A stretch of DNA of 64,000 bases, from positions 2,046,001 to 2,110,000 of the forward strand of contig NC_006042.1 in the NCBI RefSeq assembly GCF_000002515.2, given 5' to 3'. Positions 28,962-37,447 of this stretch are shown here, piece by piece (the stretch's first letter is position 1; each line of letters opens with the position of its first letter). The notes under the pieces were generated by a model. That model was not told the origin of the DNA, searched no databases, and saw nothing but the letters and a program-made list of their open reading frames with translations. This DNA is from Kluyveromyces lactis (lineage: Eukaryota; Ascomycota; Saccharomycetes; Saccharomycetales; Saccharomycetaceae). The translations under genes were made by a program, and so were the position numbers.

Positions 28962-31334
28962 ATGAACTCTACCTCCTCTTCTTCAGAGGAAGCGTTGAGT
29001 TTTCTAAACGAAAACGTCCTTGGTGTCATGTTTGGTTATATGAAACATGTCGGGCAAGAGTGGAACGAAAAGATGAGAGAATCTCCAAAGGTTGTTGGGG
29101 CTAGTGTCGGTATTATCACACCACTAGTTGTTCTTCTTATGTTCAGCGAATCTCTCCGTTCCGTTGTACAATTCTGCTGGCAGTGCTTTTTCAAACCGTT
29201 TACGTCAGTGACAAGCAACAATAATCAGCAAGAAAACTTAGAACAATTCTATAAATCCCAAGCCAAACTCTACGATCGTACAAGGGGTGTTTTACTCCAA
29301 GGTCGTGAAACAAGCCTTAAATTATCTCTTTCTCACCTCTCTGAAAAGAAAGGTAATGTCTGGATTGATGTCGGGGGTGGGACTGGTTTCAATATCTCCC
29401 AAATGGCGCTTTTAACAAACTTGGATACAACGTTTGACAAAATTTACTTGATTGATCTCTCTCCATCGCTATGTGAGGTTGCAAGAAAACGTTGTAAAGA
29501 GCATGGATGGAAAAATGTGGAAGTGATCTGTGGAGATGCTTGCGATTTTGAAATACCAGAGGAATCAGCTCAGTTGATCACATTTTCTTATTCATTGAGC
29601 ATGATACCAAGTTTCTATGCGGCCATTGATCACGCAGTATCTTTATTGGATGCTAAGAATGGTATCATTTCGTGTGTTGATTTTGGTGTCACTAATGAAT
29701 CTATGCTAGTCGGAAGAACCAACACTTTGGGTGGTCTAGTTAACAGACATATACCTTGGCTATTCCGTACATTCTGGAGATTGTGGTTTGAATTCGACAA
29801 AGTGTTTTTGGATCCAGCTAGAAGAGAATATCTTGAATATAGATTCGGGACAATCAAATCATTGAATTGTTATAACTACAAGCTTGGTAAAATTCCCTAC
29901 TACATTTGGTTGGGTTGCAATAAAGACCACGAACAACATCTTCAAGCTAGATTTGTTGAACTTGCACCAACATCTCCATACCTCGCACCTATAACCACGT
30001 CAGCTTCCTCTAACGCTCAGCCAATGACCAAAGCTATGATTGCAGCACTAGAAAATTCTAAAAAAGGTTTACCATATCCTTCTCTGTTCTATCAAAAGGA
30101 GCATTGGAGAGTGTACTATGATGAAGTGAACCCTGAGTACAGCCAATTTAAGAACAGTTATATATACGCATTCACATGGGAAGATCCTAGAGAAGATGTT
30201 AACATTCTTAATATTCAACCAGAAGATACCATTTTGGCTATTACCAGTGCTGGTGATAATATTTTGCACTATGCCACTTTGCCTAATCCACCGAAGAGAA
30301 TTCATGGGGTGGATTTAAATCCATGTCAAGGACATTTGACAGAATTAAAATTAGCAGCGATTAGAAGCTTGAGTTTCACACAGTTGTGGCAAATGTTTGG
30401 TGAAGGTAAGATTGATAGATTCAACAATATTTTACTGAATAAATTGGCGCCATATCTTTCATCAAACGCATTTCAATACTGGTTCGAAAATGGAACGAAA
30501 ACATTTGATCCTAATGGAGCCGGGTTGTATGACACTGGGTTCACAAAGTGGGCATTAAGACTTGCAAAATGGGTATTCAAAGTTGCAAATCTTACAGATG
30601 AAGTTAATATGCTATGCAAAGCTAAGACCCTAGAGGAGCAAAGATCTATTTGGGATAAAAAGATAAAGCCGGTCCTTTTCAACAGAGTAGTGGGTAAAAT
30701 CCTCGTTGGAAACCCGTTATTTTTATGGAGTGCACTTGGAGTACCACGTAATCAAGCAAAAATGATGGGCTCTTCAACATTGCAATATATTATTGACACT
30801 TTGGACCCTGTTATTGATAATTCTTTGATTTCCGATGATAATTACTTTTATTATTTGACATTGAAGGGAAGATATTCGAGTAGAAGTTGTCCTGATTACC
30901 TAAAAGAGGGTGGATTCAAGTCTCTTTCTCGTGAAAGTCCTGAATCTCCTCTAGATAGAGTTAGACTTCATACTGACACGTTGAAGGATGTCTGTGAGCG
31001 TTTGTCGAAGAAAACAGTTTCGATTGCTATAATTATGGATCACATGGATTGGTTTGATCCACAAGGAACTGATGTTGACGAAGAAATTCAGGCTTTGTGG
31101 TTGGCCCTCAACTCTCGCGGTAGGGTATTATTGAGATCTGCCTCTAAAAGCCCATGGTATATCAAAAACTTCGAAAAGTTCGGCTTCAGTTGTAAAGCAG
31201 TAAGTGCAAGATACCCTGGAAAATGTATTGATAGAGTTAACATGTATGCCAGTACCTGGGTTTGTCAAAAAATCTCCACGGCATCTCAGAGCAACAACCG
31301 TAGATTAAGTTCTCTCGATTTGGAGAATAATTAA
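28962..31334 (+). CDS. BTA1: Betaine-lipid (DGTS) synthase, BTA1 type
   Basis: A 790-residue two-domain protein. An N-terminal hydrophobic segment (about residues 45-68) would anchor it in the ER membrane. A SAM-dependent methyltransferase domain with motif I VWIDVGGGTGFNI near residue 133 matches the BtaB activity, which trimethylates the homoserine head group. The C-terminal half, from about residue 390 (YIYAFTWEDPREDVNIL, then AITSAGDNILHYA), matches BtaA, which transfers the 3-amino-3-carboxypropyl group of SAM to diacylglycerol. Together they make the phosphorus-free lipid DGTS, which replaces phosphatidylcholine when phosphate is scarce. The BtaB-then-BtaA order is the fungal arrangement, reversed from the algal enzyme. 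S. cerevisiae lacks this gene. It lies between MRP1 and OCH1, with two CACGTG boxes upstream. Confidence 0.95.
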   Translation: MNSTSSSSEEALSFLNENVLGVMFGYMKHVGQEWNEKMRESPKVVGASVGIITPLVVLLMFSESLRSVVQFCWQCFFKPFTSVTSNNNQQENLEQFYKSQAKLYDRTRGVLLQGRETSLKLSLSHLSEKKGNVWIDVGGGTGFNISQMALLTNLDTTFDKIYLIDLSPSLCEVARKRCKEHGWKNVEVICGDACDFEIPEESAQLITFSYSLSMIPSFYAAIDHAVSLLDAKNGIISCVDFGVTNESMLVGRTNTLGGLVNRHIPWLFRTFWRLWFEFDKVFLDPARREYLEYRFGTIKSLNCYNYKLGKIPYYIWLGCNKDHEQHLQARFVELAPTSPYLAPITTSASSNAQPMTKAMIAALENSKKGLPYPSLFYQKEHWRVYYDEVNPEYSQFKNSYIYAFTWEDPREDVNILNIQPEDTILAITSAGDNILHYATLPNPPKRIHGVDLNPCQGHLTELKLAAIRSLSFTQLWQMFGEGKIDRFNNILLNKLAPYLSSNAFQYWFENGTKTFDPNGAGLYDTGFTKWALRLAKWVFKVANLTDEVNMLCKAKTLEEQRSIWDKKIKPVLFNRVVGKILVGNPLFLWSALGVPRNQAKMMGSSTLQYIIDTLDPVIDNSLISDDNYFYYLTLKGRYSSRSCPDYLKEGGFKSLSRESPESPLDRVRLHTDTLKDVCERLSKKTVSIAIIMDHMDWFDPQGTDVDEEIQALWLALNSRGRVLLRSASKSPWYIKNFEKFGFSCKAVSARYPGKCIDRVNMYASTWVCQKISTASQSNNRRLSSLDLENN

Positions 31335-31403
31335 GGACCATAACAGGCAAACAATTTCATAAATAGAACTTGAAGATGAGATGTAATATAAATACAAATG
31401 TTG

Positions 31404-31424
31404 AAAAAAAAAAAAAAAAAAAAA
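31404..31424. repeat. 21-base poly-A run between BTA1 and OCH1
   Basis: Twenty-one consecutive A residues lie in the short convergent spacer, about 70 bp after the BTA1 stop. It is probably a nucleosome-disfavouring or terminator-linked tract, and is length-unstable. Confidence 0.85.
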
Positions 31425-31499
31425 GATACACAAATGAAATGAATGAAGTAATATGCTTATTTTGTCTCTTTGCACTGAGTTCGCTTTTTGCTTTCATCT

Positions 31500-32861
31500 T
31501 CAGTCTTTCCAACTTCCTTCAAAAATATGCTTAACAAATGCCATCTCGTCGTTGTCTTCTTTAGCGCCCATTGTTCTGATACCTGGTGAGAAAGAAGTAA
31601 TCGGAAGTACCATGATGTCGTCCACTAGAATAGGCTCTGTCATCAATGAAAAGAATCCCCAGAACAATGAGGGTTTGTCGTTTTGTAAATTTTTAACAAT
31701 GTCTTTATAGAATCTCATAGTTGTATCATGTTTGGATCCATGTTTGTTGATAACATTAAGATTATCATTGAAAATTAAAATGTCATCATTCTTCTGGATA
31801 ACGTTATTAAGATACTGGAAAATAACATCTGAAAAAATACCTGGACCAGTCCAGTTCATAATATCGGTACCATCTGTATTTTTGGCGGTTTTCTTTTGTT
31901 GATGTTTGTAATTTTTGTTGAACTTCTTTTTATCCCTCATGTTGACATTATAATCATCTGCAATGTCTTTTAATACTTCAGCATCATCTAAAGGAATGCT
32001 GCTTTTAACATTTGCCACGCTCTCCAATGTTGTTGCGGTGATATTTGTGATCAATTCGCGCAATAATGGATGGCCAGATTTTGATTGTATTGTCCACTGA
32101 CAGAATTGTATTCTCCTGGCGTACCACTCTGCCCAATCGCTTCTATCCGGATCAGCCTCGATACCAATGACAAAGCCAGGTTCTGAAGCTTCTAGCGTTT
32201 CAAGGTTGTCCAAGGAATTTCTATACCTTTGTGGATTCTTTAAACTAGAAAAGTAGGACTGAGAAGTCGATGGCCATGACGACAATGGCTTTAATGGGAA
32301 CGTATCCATGTCAGAATATATACCACCTCTTGCATAAAGGATCAAGTATCTGAAAAAGTCTGCTTTAAGAATTGGAAGTGGCAAGGATTCAAAAGCCTTT
32401 ATCACTTGTGGGACCCCACCATATAGCTGCTCTAGAAGTGGTATCATTTGATCATCTGTGATTAATTGGTATTGATATGGCGGTTCCTCGGATGCACTGA
32501 AATGTTTCCAATCATTCTGGCATTTTGAAATGGAAGAAACCTGTGACTTTGAACTGGGATCAATCTTCCAGGTCTGCCATACCTTTTTGGGGATGGGTAC
32601 TCGAGAATCGTAGGGGAATTGACTAGCCAATTGAACTCGTAGATCCATCAAATGATCACCGTTATTGCTCGTACCTGCTAAGTCCAAGTTTTTCAAGTTC
32701 AAGTGATCCACGCGAGCTGTACTGGGAAGCACCGTGCCAATGCTGTTATAGAAATGGTGATTCACTTTCGCAGTATTCCATTGCACAGAAAACAATAAGT
32801 ACAGTATCAGCACAATGACAATAATGTACCTCGTTCTTCTTGAAATCTTTGGTAACCCCAT
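31500..32861 (-). CDS. OCH1: Initiating alpha-1,6-mannosyltransferase, Golgi (Och1)
   Basis: A 453-residue type II membrane protein: a short basic cytosolic tail, one anchor at about residues 12-28 (RYIIVIVLILYLLFSVQW), then a luminal GT32 catalytic domain. PIPKKVWQTWKIDPSSK and the DXD motif in GGIYSDMDTFPLKPL near residue 182 are the family hallmarks; DXD binds Mn2+ and GDP-mannose. Och1 adds the first alpha-1,6 mannose of the outer chain to N-glycans in the cis-Golgi. Its paralogue Hoc1 is the alternative. The neighbour PNC1 and then VIR1 reproduce the S. cerevisiae order OCH1-PNC1-VIR1 (YGL038C-YGL037C-YGL036W), which settles the call. Confidence 0.95.
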   Translation of the reverse strand: MGLPKISRRTRYIIVIVLILYLLFSVQWNTAKVNHHFYNSIGTVLPSTARVDHLNLKNLDLAGTSNNGDHLMDLRVQLASQFPYDSRVPIPKKVWQTWKIDPSSKSQVSSISKCQNDWKHFSASEEPPYQYQLITDDQMIPLLEQLYGGVPQVIKAFESLPLPILKADFFRYLILYARGGIYSDMDTFPLKPLSSWPSTSQSYFSSLKNPQRYRNSLDNLETLEASEPGFVIGIEADPDRSDWAEWYARRIQFCQWTIQSKSGHPLLRELITNITATTLESVANVKSSIPLDDAEVLKDIADDYNVNMRDKKKFNKNYKHQQKKTAKNTDGTDIMNWTGPGIFSDVIFQYLNNVIQKNDDILIFNDNLNVINKHGSKHDTTMRFYKDIVKNLQNDKPSLFWGFFSLMTEPILVDDIMVLPITSFSPGIRTMGAKEDNDEMAFVKHIFEGSWKD

Positions 32862-33461
32862 TGTGCCTGTAAAATTAAGAAAATGCCCACAAATTTAATG
32901 TTTTTGGGATGTTGTTTGTGAATCAAACGATTAATTCTCTCTATCGATCCCTAAGAACTTTTTATCATTCAATGAAGAAAAAAACAACAAACAGCAAGAA
33001 AAAACCAATTTTCTAAACAGTAAACCCAATTAAATTAATGTTTCGCACACGCTCCAACTGTTGTTAAAACCTACACCTCTTGATCTATGATACGAATGTA
33101 TATATGTACAGAATGTATATATGTACAGAATGCGTTTTTCTTTGCAGTGGTAGTTAATCATTTGATGAGATTTCAGCATGAAACTATATATGAAAAACTG
33201 AAAAAAAAAGGTCTATACAACCTTAGCGAAGTAAAAAATCTAAAAAAAGCTTTTGTACTGGCCAGAATCGACAGACGGGCGATACGGTCGTTTGACCAAG
33301 AGAAAGAAGATGCAGAGGGCAAGTAATGGATTCAGGGTTCAGTTCAATGATATGAGTTCATAGAGGGGTTCATAAATACAATCAGCGGTCGACGTGTACA
33401 TAGCGGGTATTATATGTCTTGTGTATAGTTTTGAAGTTTCGGTCCATATAACATGTCCAGA
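32862..33461. other. Spacer: OCH1 promoter and PNC1 3' end
   Basis: About 600 bp. It holds the OCH1 promoter and a duplicated 17-bp unit (33094-33127). A 79-codon ATG frame at 33087-33326 begins inside that repeat and has no recognisable motif; I do not call it a gene. Confidence 0.5.
33094..33127. repeat. Perfect 17-bp tandem duplication
   Basis: GAATGTATATATGTACA occurs twice without spacing or mismatch. Each unit contains TGTATATATGTACA, which is itself near-palindromic. It sits in the OCH1 upstream region, about 230 bp before the OCH1 start codon. Confidence 0.9.
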
Positions 33462-34118
33462 TCAGATGGACTCTTGAACTGAGACCTCATTTTTGGCCAA
33501 TTCCTGGATGAACGATTCAATCGATTGCAAATCATTTGCGATAGCTTTAGTATAATCCTTGAGTATAGTTACATGGTAACCAAGGTTTGCAGCGCTTATT
33601 GCTGAGTTTTTTACGCAGAAATCGAATGCAAGTCCGACCACATAGATTTCAGTAACATCATTCTCTTTGAAAAAGGCGTCAAGTTCAGTGTGATGATCAT
33701 TCCAGATATCGTTGAATCCGGAATAATACTCACGATCCGATAAGTAACCTTTATTGACAATCTTATGTGGCACCTTGAGCTTTAAAATTTCAGCGAGTAA
33801 TTTTTCCGGAACCTCAGAGCCCCATGTCTCCTGGACACAATGGACTGGCCATAACGTAGCACTTTGTTTCTCGGTGCTCCCAGGAACGGGTGAGTCGTAG
33901 GTGAATGAACTGAAATCTGGTAATCCATGGTTCTTTGCAAAAGAAATGTGGTCTGGCGGATGCCAGTCTTTAGTCATGGCAACACAGTCCCAATCCTGAT
34001 CTTGCAAAAGCTGGATGACAGGATCGATGATAGTATCACCATCTTGAACTGCCAATGATCCTTTTGGTGGTAAGAAATCGTTCTGAATATCAATTACTAA
34101 TAACGCACGGGCTCCCAT
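33462..34118 (-). CDS. PNC1: Nicotinamidase Pnc1
   Basis: The ATG at 34116-34118 gives 218 residues (an upstream TTG is not used). Pnc1 hydrolyses nicotinamide to nicotinic acid and ammonia, feeding NAD salvage and relieving nicotinamide inhibition of sirtuins. It is an isochorismatase-fold enzyme. The catalytic triad is visible: Asp10 in VIDIQNDF, Lys in VNKGYLSDREYYSGF, and Cys in FDFCVKNSA. Metal-binding residues lie in DWHPPDHISFAKNH. LWPVHCVQETWGSEV is also strongly conserved in the fungal family. The order OCH1-PNC1-VIR1 is as in S. cerevisiae. It is divergently arranged with VIR1 across about 540 bp. Confidence 0.96.
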   Translation of the reverse strand: MGARALLVIDIQNDFLPPKGSLAVQDGDTIIDPVIQLLQDQDWDCVAMTKDWHPPDHISFAKNHGLPDFSSFTYDSPVPGSTEKQSATLWPVHCVQETWGSEVPEKLLAEILKLKVPHKIVNKGYLSDREYYSGFNDIWNDHHTELDAFFKENDVTEIYVVGLAFDFCVKNSAISAANLGYHVTILKDYTKAIANDLQSIESFIQELAKNEVSVQESI

Positions 34119-34656
34119 CGTTAACAAATACGGAGTCTCGATTACTTAGTGATGTTTGTGTCTCACGTTTTTTCACCGTTCCTTTATTATCTCCCTAATT
34201 TTTCAAACGGTTTGTTTTTTCAGTGCAATTTTCCCTTCAAGTATGTGCTACTTTATATACTAAATACCTACCTAACCGAGAGCAATGTTCGTCGTTCCGC
34301 AGAAAATGAACAGTCAAGACAGTGGTTGGTGCTAATTGCCTGCCTTGTATACATTGGATACACTGCTGCTTTGTACGGCCGTAGCATTTACAATCTGAAA
34401 CATATCTACTTTATACTACGAACTGATCAACCCTTTTTTAATTTTTCGATCCTTTTTTCGTTATTGTCTCATAGTATTGGGCGTCTAAATCTTGAGAAAA
34501 AAGAATCTTCTGAAACTATATAAACTAAGGGGTTTTATCTTGGATCTTAATCAAGAGAAATAAAGTAATGATTATCCCGAACGCCAGAAGTGACATTACT
34601 TCGGCATATTTTGGAGCTTTGATTGTAAAAAAAAGCAAGCTTTCTTTCTGGTAAAG
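34119..34656. other. Divergent promoter region between PNC1 and VIR1
   Basis: About 540 bp, T-rich. A 124-codon ATG frame (34149-34523) overlaps it. It is hydrophobic only because the DNA is T-rich, it fills what must be the PNC1 promoter, and it matches nothing I know, so it is left uncalled. Confidence 0.45.
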
Positions 34657-36984
34657 ATGGATGGCATATCCTCAATAAGTTTACAACCAATTCAGAATTT
34701 AGATGGCTTATTTCGGATATTGGCGGCTAAAGAGACAGACGATTTACACAGGATTAATGTTTGGTATAAATTACTTGAAATATTAAGAGTAGCCGGGAAT
34801 CAAGCGGTATGTATCGATCAATCGGTATGTGACAATTTATTGTCCAGATTATTGGTTTCTGTTTCTATGGTTGATGCCGTTGAAGAAGGTATTGATTTGT
34901 TTGGAGTAGCGTTTACTTATTGTTCCGTAAATGAATCACTTCAAACACTTGTATTTCAATTCATTAGTCAACTTGAAGAAAATTCTAATTTGAATTTATT
35001 ATTCCTTAAGACTTGCAGTTTACGACCCCATAAAGATCATGTTCCCGGGTTCTACGATATAATTTTCCAATTACAGACTTTCAAAACATTGGATGCAAAG
35101 GTAATGCGATTCTTAGACCTTAACTTGGGAGATGTCATATTAAATTCATGGATTCCGTCTTGGAAATCGTGGATCGACTCTTTTAGGAATAATTGTAAAG
35201 ATTTTGACGTTGTTCATTTTTTGGTACAGGAAAGAATACTAATTAAAACTGTGCAACGTCATGAATTGGATATGGCAATTGCAAACTTTCAAGTTTATCC
35301 TAGAAGGTTGAAGGCCTTATTAAATATTAAGACGGAAGCCACACAATATCTATCTCTCAAATTCATTAGAAGATCCTTAAAGTTCTTTAAATGGTTGAAT
35401 AAAGACTTGCAAGGAACTGTCATATCTTTTTCCAGCAATTCTATGAACAATCACACCTTCGAACAACTCTTTCATGATAATGGAGAATTCTATTTGCAAG
35501 TGATCATGGAGATTGTCGATCATCCGGAACTAGAACTCTTAGAGGAATCTCATCTGTTACTGTTACTAAGAGTTTCTTTGGGACATGTGTGGGAAAAGTG
35601 TATCATGTCAAATCAAATATCAGAAGTGCACCATACTCTTGGAAAAATGGGAACAACGCAGTCATTGCCGTCTTTAATTAACCTTTTGCAATATATTTTA
35701 TCGAAATACTGTATTAATGTAATGGAATGCATTAATAACGGTTATGAAATGGAAACTAATTCCCTTTGGTACAGACAATTAACGAACTTGGCCATCCCAG
35801 CATGGTTTGAAGATTTGAGTCCAAAGATTCCACCAGTATCTAGGGCAGTATTTGGATTTGATGACAACAGGATTGAAAAAGGACAAATGATTAACAGTTT
35901 TCAAGAGAACTTTAGTAACATTTTTGAGTGTATGCAACTCACTTTATCTTTAAATGGAGCACTTTTAACCTACTATGGAAATATTGGCTTAAATCCACTA
36001 TGTCTCGGATCGCAAGCTATGTCAAATTGCATTTCTGATGTACAAAATAAGACAGTATCAATGCATTTCACAATTTACTTCGTTCCTCTTTTTACAGTGC
36101 TTTTGTTATCCCAAAAATTACTCGAGACTGACGGCGCTAGTAGGACTTTTTTGAATACTGAAGCAGCTCTAGTAGATGCAAAGCAGTTATTCAGGCAATC
36201 TATTAAACAAATTGAGTGTATCATTGACAATCATGGGAACAATGGATTGTACCATCTTATCAAGTTTGTGTCCCAGGTAAGCATAGAAAGTTTGCTCTTT
36301 CAGGACATCTCTATGATAATATTACGCCATATCTTCTTTGAGAGTGATGGACAATGGATCTTACAGTTATGCTTAGCAAATGAACTGACAACTCATGGTT
36401 TGCTTGATTACATCGTATTATGGAATGATGGATCAAAATTGTATAGTCCTTTCTTCACAGAAATCTTCAAGCAACCGCAACCAGAAATCCTTAGAAAAAC
36501 AGTAGTACTTGGTGACTTGTTTGAGCTACTTATGGAAAAAACGAAACAACCATCCAAGGAAGGCATTTCACATCCTAAGGTAAGATCAAAATTCAACACT
36601 AACGCAAGCTCTTTCGTTCCACAAGATACTAGTATGCATACCCGCACACCGAAGAAGATTGAACAAAGTCCACAATATCCCGTGCATCCTTCTCTCAGCA
36701 GCTATGGATTCAAACCTGTCAGTGTTAGAACAACATCCGGGGTTTCTGCAGGTATGAATACTTCGTTTGCAGATTGCTTTTCGGGAGTGTTTAACAGCGA
36801 TCAGCAATCAAAAGCCCAGATGGTGCAGAACTGGAGCTCCCCACCTCCAGTGTCACAATACAATCAGGTAAACTCCACGAAACTTGTTAATACTGGCAAA
36901 AGCTACATCCTAGGCGGGCATAATAGAGCAGTCAATAATAGCAGGACTAAAAGTGTACATGTTGATGATTTTGAGCAGCGTTGA
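34657..36984 (+). CDS. VIR1: Vir1, Virilizer-like subunit of the yeast m6A writer
   Basis: A 775-residue, mostly alpha-helical protein with no catalytic motif. A disordered Ser/Thr/Pro-rich tail begins near residue 635, and a short conserved-looking end reads SVHVDDFEQR. It corresponds to S. cerevisiae YGL036W, now VIR1, a component with Ime4, Mum2, Slz1, Kar4 and Dyn2 of the complex that methylates mRNA adenosines during meiosis. The assignment leans on position: YGL036W lies immediately beside PNC1 (YGL037C) and OCH1 (YGL038C) in S. cerevisiae, on the opposite strand to PNC1 as here. Size is somewhat below the roughly 909 residues of the S. cerevisiae protein. Sequence-level recognition is weak, so a search would be useful. 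Confidence 0.8.
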   Translation: MDGISSISLQPIQNLDGLFRILAAKETDDLHRINVWYKLLEILRVAGNQAVCIDQSVCDNLLSRLLVSVSMVDAVEEGIDLFGVAFTYCSVNESLQTLVFQFISQLEENSNLNLLFLKTCSLRPHKDHVPGFYDIIFQLQTFKTLDAKVMRFLDLNLGDVILNSWIPSWKSWIDSFRNNCKDFDVVHFLVQERILIKTVQRHELDMAIANFQVYPRRLKALLNIKTEATQYLSLKFIRRSLKFFKWLNKDLQGTVISFSSNSMNNHTFEQLFHDNGEFYLQVIMEIVDHPELELLEESHLLLLLRVSLGHVWEKCIMSNQISEVHHTLGKMGTTQSLPSLINLLQYILSKYCINVMECINNGYEMETNSLWYRQLTNLAIPAWFEDLSPKIPPVSRAVFGFDDNRIEKGQMINSFQENFSNIFECMQLTLSLNGALLTYYGNIGLNPLCLGSQAMSNCISDVQNKTVSMHFTIYFVPLFTVLLLSQKLLETDGASRTFLNTEAALVDAKQLFRQSIKQIECIIDNHGNNGLYHLIKFVSQVSIESLLFQDISMIILRHIFFESDGQWILQLCLANELTTHGLLDYIVLWNDGSKLYSPFFTEIFKQPQPEILRKTVVLGDLFELLMEKTKQPSKEGISHPKVRSKFNTNASSFVPQDTSMHTRTPKKIEQSPQYPVHPSLSSYGFKPVSVRTTSGVSAGMNTSFADCFSGVFNSDQQSKAQMVQNWSSPPPVSQYNQVNSTKLVNTGKSYILGGHNRAVNNSRTKSVHVDDFEQR

Positions 36985-37447
36985 ATAACTAACTCGCTAT
37001 AATTCGCGGCAAATTGAACGACAGGAACGTCAAAAAATGACAAATTTCGAGTAAGAAAGATCTTAATCACGTAAATTTGATTATAAAATCATAGAATGCT
37101 GCGATCAACGGACCCTTACGATCTCTCGCCATTTTGATTTATGCTCCCTCTTTATAACCAACCATTTTAGGAGAGAACCTTGAAAAGAATAACGAAATGA
37201 TTATGAGACGATAGGTAAAAAAATTCATTCAGTAGATAAAGTATAATAATTACAAAAAAAATAAAATAGTAGATTGAATAAGAATGAAGTTAACTTGAGC
37301 TAGAAAAACCGTCTGTACTCAAGCGAATTAATCTTGGAAGAAATTGGAAGGAAGAAAAGTATAAGTTCGACCCTAATCCTAATGTTGCACAAACATGATG
37401 AAAAAATAAAAAAATAAGAGAAATGAAAGAAAAAAAAACATAATTAC
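36985..37447. other. Convergent 3' spacer between VIR1 and KNS1
   Basis: About 460 bp, very A-rich toward KNS1. It should hold both polyadenylation regions. Nothing else is seen. Confidence 0.5.

Noticed and set aside
33087-33326. 79-codon ATG frame between OCH1 and PNC1
   Set aside because: It starts inside a 17-bp tandem repeat and has no recognisable sequence; most likely chance.
34149-34523. 124-codon ATG frame between PNC1 and VIR1
   Set aside because: It fills the divergent promoter of two real genes, its hydrophobicity follows from T-rich DNA, and it shows no family motif.
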